NCBI GenBank assembly: GCA_905202215.1
Contig: CAJKRG010000004.1
Coordinates: forward strand, 1 to 64,000
Length of the DNA: 64,000 bases
Source of the DNA: an uncultured Porphyromonadaceae bacterium
GTDB lineage: Bacteria; Bacteroidota; Bacteroidia; Bacteroidales; Muribaculaceae
Direction: 5' to 3'
A program made the position numbers and the translations under genes. The notes beneath the pieces are model-generated. The model was not told the DNA's origin. It saw only the letters and a program-made list of their open reading frames with translations, and made no database searches. Below, one piece after another: positions 18,370-26,144 of this stretch; position 1 is the stretch's first letter; each line of letters starts with the position of its first letter.

Positions 18370-18469
18370 GGGAGTATTTATTTCCTATTAAACGATTTGT
18401 CTCTATGGTTTAAATGTGTTTTAACTTTCTTTGGTTTAGATGTGCAGAAATGGCGCCCAGCTGTGTGCC

Positions 18470-18477
18470 TACTTTTG
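18470..18477 (+). promoter_or_regulatory. Minus-7 box before the small QLTLF protein
   Basis: TACTTTTG matches TAnnTTTG. No TTTG or TTG lies at the expected distance upstream, so it is a weak or activator-dependent promoter at best. The start site would be near 18485. Confidence 0.4.
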
Positions 18478-18517
18478 CAATGTAAAGCTGATTCATAAAC
18501 TCTCAACTCTTATAATC

Positions 18518-18763
18518 ATGGCAACAGTCTCTTCTTCCGATATTCTTTGTGCGACGGCGTCATTCCGTGGCCGTCAGCTTGCCCAGTTTACCTCGAGCGG
18601 TTTCAATTCATTTGCCGAAGTGCTTCGCGCCATACGATGTGCTGTCGGATCAGTCGCAGGTCTTATAGAACTCAGCGTTCTTAATACCAGTAGGGGATGG
18701 CGCGAATGCCGCTCGATGTATATCGCCCCGAGTGCCCCGGGTGTGCAGCTCACTCTTTTTTAG
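18518..18763 (+). CDS. Small protein ending in a sliding-clamp-like QLTLF motif
   Basis: 81 residues from the ATG at 18518 (the frame is open further upstream, but the minus-7 box and first good ATG favour this start). It is a mixed alpha/beta small protein with a VAGLIELSVLNTSRGW segment. The last five residues are QLTLF, immediately before the stop, matching the bacterial beta-clamp binding consensus QL(S/D)LF. No family is recognised with certainty. It converges on merR with a 14-nt overlap. The gene could be spurious, but the promoter box, ATG and motif together argue for it. Confidence 0.55.
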   Translation: MATVSSSDILCATASFRGRQLAQFTSSGFNSFAEVLRAIRCAVGSVAGLIELSVLNTSRGWRECRSMYIAPSAPGVQLTLF

Positions 18764-19091
18764 GACGATAGTCAAGCGCTTCCAGCAGGCTTTCGAGTTT
18801 GCGGCGCACACTCTGGAGGCGGCTTATGACCTCATGGGTCTTCTCTACAGCCCTGCGGTTTTTACGCAGATGCTCGCGTGCGGCATCTACCTTCAGACCC
18901 TTGTCCTTGATAAGATATTTGATAATGCGCATACGTTCTATATCGGCCGGCGAGTACATGCGCGAGCCGCCTGATGTACGTCGAGGTCTTACTTCGGGAA
19001 TGTTGTTTTCCCAGAAGCGTAGCGTCGATTGCGGTAGCTCGAGTAATTCGGCGACATCGCCAATGCGATAGAATTTCTTATCTAAATCCAT
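18750..19091 (-). CDS. MerR-family transcriptional regulator
   Basis: 113 residues. The N-terminal winged helix reads YRIGDVAELLELPQSTLRFW and is followed by the wing GGSRMYSPADIERMRII; a coiled-coil helix forms the rest. There is no C-terminal sensor domain and no conserved Cys, so this is the short MerR type without a metal site. It sits beside the M23 peptidase and alaS, an order I recall as common in Bacteroidetes. A short inverted-repeat segment separates it from the peptidase gene. Confidence 0.88.
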   Translation of the reverse strand: MDLDKKFYRIGDVAELLELPQSTLRFWENNIPEVRPRRTSGGSRMYSPADIERMRIIKYLIKDKGLKVDAAREHLRKNRRAVEKTHEVISRLQSVRRKLESLLEALDYRPKKE

Positions 19092-19096
19092 TGTGG

Positions 19097-19173
19097 AATT
19101 ATGAATTATGGATTATGAATTAAGTTTATTATCAGATCATTTGGGTGATATGAGAGAAGCATAACTCATAATT
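19097..19173. repeat. Short AT-rich inverted-repeat segment
   Basis: The left part repeats ATTATG three times. Its first 13 nt (AATTATGAATTAT) match, in reverse complement, ATAACTCATAATT at the right end with one mismatch. The unit is about 77 bp, lies wholly between merR and the peptidase gene, and could be a small non-autonomous repeat or a terminator-like structure. A similar ATTATGAACTATGAAATTATG string occurs at about 12055-12076. Confidence 0.4.
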
Positions 19174-19183
19174 TGGAAAAGAA

Positions 19184-20155
19184 TTAGTCCATGACGTGGC
19201 CGGCGTTTTCGGCGAGGCGGATTATTTCGTCATATTGTTCCGGAGTGAGATCGAAGAAATAGTAATTAACAGGATTCTGAGGCGCACCGCGATATCTTAC
19301 CTCATAATGGAGGTGTGGGCCTGTCGATTTTCCGGTATTACCTACTTCACCGATGAGATCTCCGCGATGAACTGTCTGCCCCGGGCGTACATTTATTTTT
19401 GAAAGATGAGCGTAGCGGGTGATATAGTTGTATCCGTGCTTTATTTCGATCATGTTTCCGTAGGCTCCTTGCCAGGAGGCAGATGCTACGGTGCCGTCGG
19501 CCGTGGCATATACCGGAGTCCCGGGCGGGGCCGAGAAATCCATGCCTTCGTGGAACTTTGTCGTGCCATATACCGGGTCTACACGCATGCCGTAGCCTGA
19601 TGCCATTGTGCGCAGATATTTTTCAGGTACGGGTTGTATGGCAGGGGTATGGGCTATACGGTCTTTCTGTCCGCTTGCCTCTTCTGCAAGAAAATCGAAA
19701 GATTGTATCTGAGAGTAAATCATTCGGTCCAGCTGGTCGAGTTTATTTTCGACCGTACCGACAAGGCGCGAGTCGCTCAGGGAGTCGAGACGGTCGAAAT
19801 TTCGGCGACGTTCGAGGCCGGCCAGTCGGCGTGATCGTCCGAGAGGTTCTGCCTGCATCATGACGCGATAGAAGTTGTTGTCGCGTTCGGCAATGTCTTC
19901 CATTACGGCAAGAGCCTCGTCAGCCTGACGGTTGAGCACTTCCAGTCGTGCTTCAAGCCGTTCGTTCTCTTCTCTTAGACGGCGTTCACGCGGAAATTCG
20001 AGCAGGCTGAAAAGAACGGCCACAAGGCCGATAACCACGGCTGCAATCCAGCCGAACTGCTGCAAAAGTACCATTGCGCGCCGTCGTGCCGAAGGGTAGA
20101 CGCGCTCGTATTGGCCTGTCACAGCATTATATCGGTAGAATGTTTTTTGGCTCAC
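19184..20155 (-). CDS. M23-family murein endopeptidase (membrane-anchored LytM domain)
   Basis: 323 residues. A membrane helix (IAAVVIGLVAVLFSLL, about 34-50) is followed by a coiled coil (about 55-125) and a C-terminal LytM/M23 domain. Zinc ligands are intact: the HxxxD of FHEGMD and the HxH of GPHLHYE. Intact M23 domains cut peptidoglycan cross-links. It is divergently arranged with alaS. Confidence 0.9.
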   Translation of the reverse strand: MSQKTFYRYNAVTGQYERVYPSARRRAMVLLQQFGWIAAVVIGLVAVLFSLLEFPRERRLREENERLEARLEVLNRQADEALAVMEDIAERDNNFYRVMMQAEPLGRSRRLAGLERRRNFDRLDSLSDSRLVGTVENKLDQLDRMIYSQIQSFDFLAEEASGQKDRIAHTPAIQPVPEKYLRTMASGYGMRVDPVYGTTKFHEGMDFSAPPGTPVYATADGTVASASWQGAYGNMIEIKHGYNYITRYAHLSKINVRPGQTVHRGDLIGEVGNTGKSTGPHLHYEVRYRGAPQNPVNYYFFDLTPEQYDEIIRLAENAGHVMD

Positions 20156-20166
20156 GTGGTTGAAAA

Positions 20167-20198
20167 TTTGCGAAAGCGCGAAATTTCAAGTAATTTTG
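20167..20198 (+). promoter_or_regulatory. Promoter of alaS, overlapping a facing minus-7 box
   Basis: TTTG (20167-20170), 20 nt, then TAATTTTG (20191-20198); start site near 20205. A TATCTTTG box on the minus strand (20219-20212) faces it and could serve the M23 gene, though no good minus-33 partner is seen. The two TTTG cores lie in the inverted repeat TTTGCGC / GCGCAAA (20195-20215). Confidence 0.75.
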
Positions 20199-20281
20199 CG
20201 CCTTGATAGCGCAAAGATAACAAAATTTTCGCAGAACGCTGCGTTATCCTATTATCAGGCAAAACGACATTTATATATTAT

Positions 20282-22906
20282 ATGCTTACCGCCAAAGAAA
20301 TACGCCAGTCTTTCAAAGACTATTTCCAGTCTAAAGGGCACCGCATAGTACCCTCGGCTCCGATGGTGATTAAAGATGATCCTACACTTATGTTCACCAA
20401 TGCGGGCATGAACCAGTTCAAGGATATAATTTTGGGAAACGCTGTGCCTAAATCGCGCCGCGTAGCCGATTCGCAGAAGTGCCTCCGTGTGAGCGGCAAG
20501 CACAACGATCTTGAAGAAGTCGGTCTCGACACCTATCATCATACAATGTTCGAAATGCTCGGCAACTGGTCGTTCGGCGACTATTTCAAGGCTGAAGCCA
20601 TCGACATGGCATGGGAATATCTTGTCGACGTGCTCAAGCTTGATCCGGCCAGACTATATGCCACTGTATTCGAGGGTGCGCCCGACGAAGGTCTCGCCCG
20701 CGACGACGAGGCTGCCGGCATATGGGCCAAGCATCTTCCCGCCGACCATATCCTTAACGGGAACAAGCACGACAATTTTTGGGAAATGGGCGATACAGGT
20801 CCCTGCGGTCCATGCTCGGAAATTCATATCGACCTTCGCTCCGACGAAGAGCGCGCCGAAAAGCCCGGCCGTGAACTCGTGAACCACGATCATCCTCAGG
20901 TAATCGAAATCTGGAATCTCGTGTTCATGCAGTATAACCGCAAGACAGATGGTTCGCTTGAGCCGCTGCCTGCGAAGGTAATCGATACCGGCATGGGATT
21001 CGAACGCCTCTGCATGGCGCTTCAGGGTAAGACTTCCAATTACGACACCGATGTCTTCACTCCTCTTATCGGAAAGATCGCCGATCTCAGTGGCAAAAAA
21101 TATGGAGAAGACCATCATGTGGATGTGGCGATGCGTGTTATCGCCGACCATGTGCGTACAATTGCATTCTCCATCGCCGACTCGCAGCTCCCCTCCAACG
21201 CTAAGGCCGGTTATGTGATCCGTCGAATCCTGCGCCGTGCCGTGCGTTACGCCTATACTTTCCTGGAACAGAAAAAGGCTTTCATGTATCGTCTCGTCGA
21301 TACCCTTATCGACAACATGGGCGAGGCGTATCCGGAACTTCCGGCTCAGCGAGATCTTATTATAAAAGTTATTAAAGAGGAAGAGGACTCGTTCCTGCGT
21401 ACGCTTGAGAATGGTATCCGTCTGCTCGATGACGCCGCTAAAACCGCCAAGGCAGAGGGTAAGACCATGATTTCCGGCAAACAGGCCTTTACGCTTTATG
21501 ACACCTATGGATTTCCCCTTGATCTCACGCTTCTAATACTCAAAGACTACGGCATGACCATCGATCAGGCTGAATTCGACAGCGAGATGGCGGCCCAGAA
21601 GGCTCGTGCCCGCAGTGCTGCCGCCGTCGAGGCCGGCGATTGGGTTATTCTTGCCGACGGTGAAGAAACTTTCGTGGGTTATGATTCGAATGTGGCTGAG
21701 ACAAAGATACTCCGCTACCGTCATGTGAAACAGAAAAACCGCGAATTCTATCAGATTATCCTTGCAGAAACGCCTTTCTATGCCGAAATGGGTGGTCAGG
21801 TAGGCGACCGTGGCACTCTTACGGACATTGAGAGCGGCGAAGTCATCAAGGTCGTAGACACGAAACGCGAAACCGGCACAGCCGTTCATATCGTAGAGAC
21901 TCTTCCTTCGAATCCTGAGGCAAAATTCGTTGCCGCTATAGATAAGGAAGCACGTGCGGCTGTGTCTCGCAATCACTCGGCCACACACCTGTTGCATCAG
22001 GCGCTCCGTGATGTCCTCGGTACGCACGTAGAGCAGAAAGGCTCGTTTGTCTCGGCCGACGTACTGCGTTTCGACTTCTCGCATTTCCAGAAACTCACAC
22101 GCGAGGAAATAGAGGCCGTAGAGCGTCTTGCCAACCGGCGTGTGCGTGAGGCTCTTCCTCTCGACGAGCATCGTTGTGTGCCTATTGCCGAAGCCAGAGC
22201 AATGGGCGCCATGGCTCTGTTCGGAGAGAAATATGGCGACGAGGTCCGTGTGGTCCGCTATGGTGATTCGATCGAACTTTGCGGCGGCACGCATGTGGCG
22301 AATACCGGCAATATCGGCATGATAAAGATCACGTCCGAATCGAGTATCGCGGCCGGTATCCGTCGTATAGAGGCTATCACCGGCCCTGCTGTCGAAAACA
22401 TGATATATGAGGCTCAGGGCGCTCTGCGTGCTATAAGCGACATGTTCAATAACGCTCCCGACATCGTTGCTGCTCTCCGCAAGCAAGTAGAGGAAAATCA
22501 GGAACTGCGCAAACAGGCCGAAGAGTATTTTGCCGAGCGTATCGATACTATGGCCAAGAAGCTCCTCGAAAATGCATCTTTCAATGAAAATGGTGTGAAG
22601 ATTGTAGAATTGAGCGGTGTCCGTATGCCCGATGTGGTGAAAGCCGTGGCTTTCCGTGTGCGCGAGCTCGCGCCAGAGAATACTGTGGTGATTGCTGCAA
22701 CTTCCGACCCGTCGAAGAAGCCTCTCCTAACTGTAATGGTCGACAATAACCTCACGGATACATATAACGCCTCCAAGATTATACGCGAAGCTGCCAAGAA
22801 CATCAAGGGCGGTGGTGGCGGTCAGCCCGGATTCGCACAGGCCGGCGGTAAAGATGCCGAAGGTCTCGGTTCTGCCTTACAGGCTCTTCGCGACGCTTTC
22901 AAATAA
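20282..22906 (+). CDS. alaS: Alanyl-tRNA synthetase
   Basis: 874 residues. The N-terminal catalytic domain starts with the class II pattern (FKDYFQSKGH, then MLGNWSFGDYFK). The editing domain carries the zinc motif NHSATHLLHQAL with a CGGTH box later, and the C-terminal oligomerisation domain ends in GGGGGQPGFAQAGG. It charges tRNA-Ala and clears mischarged serine and glycine. A hairpin follows the stop codon. Confidence 0.97.
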   Translation: MLTAKEIRQSFKDYFQSKGHRIVPSAPMVIKDDPTLMFTNAGMNQFKDIILGNAVPKSRRVADSQKCLRVSGKHNDLEEVGLDTYHHTMFEMLGNWSFGDYFKAEAIDMAWEYLVDVLKLDPARLYATVFEGAPDEGLARDDEAAGIWAKHLPADHILNGNKHDNFWEMGDTGPCGPCSEIHIDLRSDEERAEKPGRELVNHDHPQVIEIWNLVFMQYNRKTDGSLEPLPAKVIDTGMGFERLCMALQGKTSNYDTDVFTPLIGKIADLSGKKYGEDHHVDVAMRVIADHVRTIAFSIADSQLPSNAKAGYVIRRILRRAVRYAYTFLEQKKAFMYRLVDTLIDNMGEAYPELPAQRDLIIKVIKEEEDSFLRTLENGIRLLDDAAKTAKAEGKTMISGKQAFTLYDTYGFPLDLTLLILKDYGMTIDQAEFDSEMAAQKARARSAAAVEAGDWVILADGEETFVGYDSNVAETKILRYRHVKQKNREFYQIILAETPFYAEMGGQVGDRGTLTDIESGEVIKVVDTKRETGTAVHIVETLPSNPEAKFVAAIDKEARAAVSRNHSATHLLHQALRDVLGTHVEQKGSFVSADVLRFDFSHFQKLTREEIEAVERLANRRVREALPLDEHRCVPIAEARAMGAMALFGEKYGDEVRVVRYGDSIELCGGTHVANTGNIGMIKITSESSIAAGIRRIEAITGPAVENMIYEAQGALRAISDMFNNAPDIVAALRKQVEENQELRKQAEEYFAERIDTMAKKLLENASFNENGVKIVELSGVRMPDVVKAVAFRVRELAPENTVVIAATSDPSKKPLLTVMVDNNLTDTYNASKIIREAAKNIKGGGGGQPGFAQAGGKDAEGLGSALQALRDAFK

Positions 22907-22934
22907 TTGATATAACACATATATCGTATACACA

Positions 22935-22970
22935 ATCAAGCCCGGTCATTTCTCTATGGCTGGGCTTGAT
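22935..22970 (+). terminator. Hairpin downstream of alaS
   Basis: A perfect 9-bp stem (22935-22943 with 22962-22970), about 30 nt past the alaS stop. No clear T-run follows. It separates alaS from the TIR cassette. Confidence 0.5.
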
Positions 22971-23077
22971 GGTATGAATCCGCTTCAATATTTCATCTTC
23001 CGCTTTGTTGCGCTCTATATAATCGTGAAATTCGTAAAAAAATAAGTCCGTTTCAATGGAAGAGTGTGAAAAATGTT

Positions 23078-23085
23078 TATCTTTG
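23078..23085 (+). promoter_or_regulatory. Minus-7 box of the TIR cassette
   Basis: TATCTTTG matches TAnnTTTG. No TTTG or TTG at the correct distance upstream was found. It lies downstream of the ATG at 23056, so the true start of the TIR gene must be later, most simply 23113. Confidence 0.55.
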
Positions 23086-23112
23086 CAAAAATCAAAGTCC
23101 ACTTTACTTTAT

Positions 23113-24069
23113 ATGAACGACATGTGTCCGGCAGCCTTCGATTTGTTCCGCTGTATGACCTCGCGGGACTATGCTTTCGTTAGCTATAGCTCGGAAGACA
23201 CATCTTTTGTATGCCGTGTTGTGGCCGGATTGCAGCGTGCCGGCTATAACTTATGGATAGATGAGGCGAATCTTGATAAGAGTAAACCTTCGTGGAAGTC
23301 TGATGCTCTCCGTGCCATAGAGGATATATATTGTGCTGTAGTCTTGTTTTTCGTTAGCTCGTCTTCTCTTAAAAGCAGAGCTTGTCTGGACGAGATATTA
23401 CACACTGCCTGCGCGGAAACCCGGACTTTACATCTTGGTCAGGAGGTACCTTTGATTGTTGTGGAGGTTGAGCCGATACAGGATATAACCGATTTTATTG
23501 CTGAAGTTGCTCGATCCGTCAGAATATCGGACAAGACAAAAGAACAGAAGACATCGCAGATGGCTGTTGTGTCGACGTTCAGAGAACGGTGGTTTCCGGA
23601 TAATGAGAAGGTGCGTATACGATCCGAAAAGTTGCATGGGCGTCGTGGAAAGCTTGAAAATGACATTGCGGTGCAATTAAATAACCACAATGTAATGGCT
23701 GATGATATAGAATGGTGTATATTGGCTCTTGACTACGTGTATCGCCATGAGGTAAAGTCTGCACTGAAAATTATGGATATCCATAAGCCGTCTGTCAATG
23801 AAGGAGAAACTTTGATGCAGGCGGCTCGCAGACACTCGATTGTGGGCGAATTCCGTCAGGGGCTGTTATGCTATATGGCAGAAGCTCTGACTTGTGGATC
23901 CGGGGAAGCCTATTTCCGTGCTGCACAATGTTGGTTGCGTTTGGGACGAGTTTCTGAAGCGCTTAGATGTCTTGAACTTTCCGATTATAAGGATGCCCAT
24001 ATATTTTATAAGAAACTTGTGCAACTGACTCCTGAGGAGATAAGGAAGGCGGTTGACAGACTTAAATGA
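23113..24069 (+). CDS. TIR-domain protein, first gene of a TIR / pseudokinase / VWA cassette
   Basis: 318 residues. Residues about 18-135 form a TIR domain: DYAFVSYSSED (start of strand A), GYNLWIDEANL (BB-loop region), then the ALRAIEDI helix and SLKSRACLDEI. Glu94 of CLDEI lies where NADase TIR proteins carry their catalytic Glu. The C-terminal half is helical and has a TPR-like segment (YFRAAQCWLRLGRVSEALRCLELSDYKDAHIFY, described here by position about 266-300). TIR domains in bacterial defence consume NAD+ or make cyclic ADP-ribose variants; enzymatic activity here is inferred. The next gene overlaps by ATGA. Confidence 0.85.
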   Translation: MNDMCPAAFDLFRCMTSRDYAFVSYSSEDTSFVCRVVAGLQRAGYNLWIDEANLDKSKPSWKSDALRAIEDIYCAVVLFFVSSSSLKSRACLDEILHTACAETRTLHLGQEVPLIVVEVEPIQDITDFIAEVARSVRISDKTKEQKTSQMAVVSTFRERWFPDNEKVRIRSEKLHGRRGKLENDIAVQLNNHNVMADDIEWCILALDYVYRHEVKSALKIMDIHKPSVNEGETLMQAARRHSIVGEFRQGLLCYMAEALTCGSGEAYFRAAQCWLRLGRVSEALRCLELSDYKDAHIFYKKLVQLTPEEIRKAVDRLK

Positions 24070-26138
24070 GAATCATGGAAAACAATAACTCTACGAAAGC
24101 CGGAACCTACGCCCCGCCTCATAGCGCAGATAAACAGCCTGATGGTGTCGTTCCGCTCATGGCATTGGTGAAAAGAAGGCGTATTTTGATATTTGATGCG
24201 GCTGCGATTACAAGTGCTAATTTTGAAAAATTTACTTCTCGTTATCGTAAACTGTTGGCAGGACAGGCACGCGGTATGATGAAAATCCCTAAATTTGAGT
24301 CGGACAGACTCAAAGACAACGCCCCTGTTGGCATAATGCCTTTAATTGAGATATTGCCATATGGTGAGCCAGAAGGATACAAGGAACTATTGAAGGGATT
24401 GAAGCCGTCAGTTTCGGAAAAAGGATGTTTCTGTTTTATAACAGGAAGTAATGCTACGCGTCGCAATGTTATTGCCGCAGCTCGCGAGGCAGGTATATAT
24501 GTGCAGATATTTGTGCTGAATGAAGATGGAGAGATTACCTTCCCGCAGAAAGATAAATCATCCCAGTCTGGAAATAAACCATCGGGAGACCGTAGACCGG
24601 AACGGACACACCCTGCAGAAGCGAAAAAAACGAAAAATCAACAGTCTTCGCCTTTTCACATTATTCAGCAACCGGAAAGAATCAAGATAGAACCGCTATC
24701 TACTGTGCTTCGTCCGGCTTCGGGAATAACGGTATATGACAGCCGCCGTCAACCCATATGCCTTGGGCAACAGATTATGACTCACTCCAATGCTTCTACA
24801 TATTCATGTGATAGAGAGGGGATGAGCGCCAAGATATATAACCCGAAAACTCTTACGACACTGCTTAGAGACAAATGTCTACGCATGCTCGGCGGTCATC
24901 TTAAATATAAGGGGCTCTGCTGGCCTGTCGAGGCGCTGTATGATTCAGTAGGCGTATTCGTTGGTTATCTATTGCCTACTCCTAAAGGAGAACCTCTGCA
25001 TCTGAGTGTTTTCAAGCAAGCTGGTATGCAGAAATCATTCCCTTGTTGGAACAAACTTAATCTGTGCCGACTGGCGATGACTATATTGCGTATAGTGCAG
25101 TATCTTCATTCGAATAATGTGCTTATGGGGTGCTTGAACCCTTCGGCTATTCGCGTAGTAAGTGATACGGAGGTATATTTTGTAGACACAGATAACTATC
25201 AGGTTGATGGTTTTCCGTCGCTGCTATATAATACGAGCTTCACTCCACCGGAACTGCTCGGGCGTCCGATGTATCTGGCGTCGTTGGCAAATGAGAATTA
25301 TGCAGTGGCCTTGTTGACATTCATGTTGATGATGCCAGGCAAAATGCCGTATATCATTGCTCCGGACAGACCTCCGGAAGACAGTATACGTCAGGGACGA
25401 TTCCCGTTTCCGTTTGGAAATGTTCACGGTTATCACGCTAATCCAGGGGTATGGCGCTTCATGTGGAGTCATTTGTCTCCTTTCAAGAGTTTGTTCTACA
25501 ATACGTTTCAAAAAGGAGGTAGTCTTAATGCTCCTGAAGCGCGTAAGCCAGTGGGGGCTATAATAGGTACTTTGAGGTATTTCATGGAGGAACTGGAGAA
25601 TCCGACGGATCCCGAGAGCCTCAATCTGGTGCCGAGAACATTCAAGCGAAGCAAAGGTGAGACGTTTTATGCCTGCAGCTGTTGCGGTGTCGAGTATCCT
25701 CAATTTTATTTTTATAAGGATAAGGTCGGGAATAAGGGAGTCTGCAATAGCTGTATAGATAAACGTTCTGATGTCTCGTTTACTTGTCATGCCTGTGGTA
25801 AGACATATTACTATTCCAACCGTATGGCCTCATTCCACAGTATGATGAGAGAACAGAATTCTTCGTGGCGTAAGCAGCGTTACTGCAGTGACTGTAAACA
25901 GCGAACCGAACAATGTGTGCGTTGTGGCAAAGAGGTGCCGGAGTATGCTCTCGACAAGGCCGGGCGGTGCCGTGATTGTGTTGAATTATTCAGGAATGAG
26001 GCTTATGCCACCCGCGAATGTTGCGACTGCGGGCGTGATTTCGTGATTACCAATGGAGAACATTCCTTTAATACTGAAAAAGGATTCTCTGATCCGCGGC
26101 GTTGTAAGGCATGTCGCGAAAAACGTAAGAAAAATTGA
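24066..26138 (+). CDS. Pseudokinase-like protein with four C-terminal zinc ribbons
   Basis: 690 residues. Residues about 36-160 form an alpha/beta region with features reminiscent of a PIN-like fold (ILIFDAAAI, KIPKFESDRL); this is tentative. About 160-215 is a charged linker. Residues about 220-480 resemble the YegI/TerY-associated kinase fold: candidate ATP-binding Lys256 (SAKIY), Asp374 in VDTDNYQ (DFG position), and TPPELLG. Where active relatives have GDxNxxN the sequence is GCLNPSA, so the catalytic Asp is Cys356 and the Asn is Ala361; the Gly-rich loop is also lost. It is therefore likely a pseudokinase. Residues 537-683 hold four zinc ribbons of paired CxxC motifs (537/540 with 560/563, 574/577 with 607/610, 617/620 with 635/638, 652/655 with 680/683). 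A start at Met4 (24075) is an alternative. Confidence 0.75.
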   Translation: MRIMENNNSTKAGTYAPPHSADKQPDGVVPLMALVKRRRILIFDAAAITSANFEKFTSRYRKLLAGQARGMMKIPKFESDRLKDNAPVGIMPLIEILPYGEPEGYKELLKGLKPSVSEKGCFCFITGSNATRRNVIAAAREAGIYVQIFVLNEDGEITFPQKDKSSQSGNKPSGDRRPERTHPAEAKKTKNQQSSPFHIIQQPERIKIEPLSTVLRPASGITVYDSRRQPICLGQQIMTHSNASTYSCDREGMSAKIYNPKTLTTLLRDKCLRMLGGHLKYKGLCWPVEALYDSVGVFVGYLLPTPKGEPLHLSVFKQAGMQKSFPCWNKLNLCRLAMTILRIVQYLHSNNVLMGCLNPSAIRVVSDTEVYFVDTDNYQVDGFPSLLYNTSFTPPELLGRPMYLASLANENYAVALLTFMLMMPGKMPYIIAPDRPPEDSIRQGRFPFPFGNVHGYHANPGVWRFMWSHLSPFKSLFYNTFQKGGSLNAPEARKPVGAIIGTLRYFMEELENPTDPESLNLVPRTFKRSKGETFYACSCCGVEYPQFYFYKDKVGNKGVCNSCIDKRSDVSFTCHACGKTYYYSNRMASFHSMMREQNSSWRKQRYCSDCKQRTEQCVRCGKEVPEYALDKAGRCRDCVELFRNEAYATRECCDCGRDFVITNGEHSFNTEKGFSDPRRCKACREKRKKN

Positions 26139-26144
26139 AATATC

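Noticed and set aside
21533..22486. Open frame of 317 codons on the minus strand opposite alaS
   Set aside because: It lies within the alaS coding region and shows no motif; alaS is certain.
22899..23102. Short minus-strand frame of 67 codons between alaS and the TIR gene
   Set aside because: It reads through the alaS hairpin and the promoter box of the TIR gene and has no family motif.
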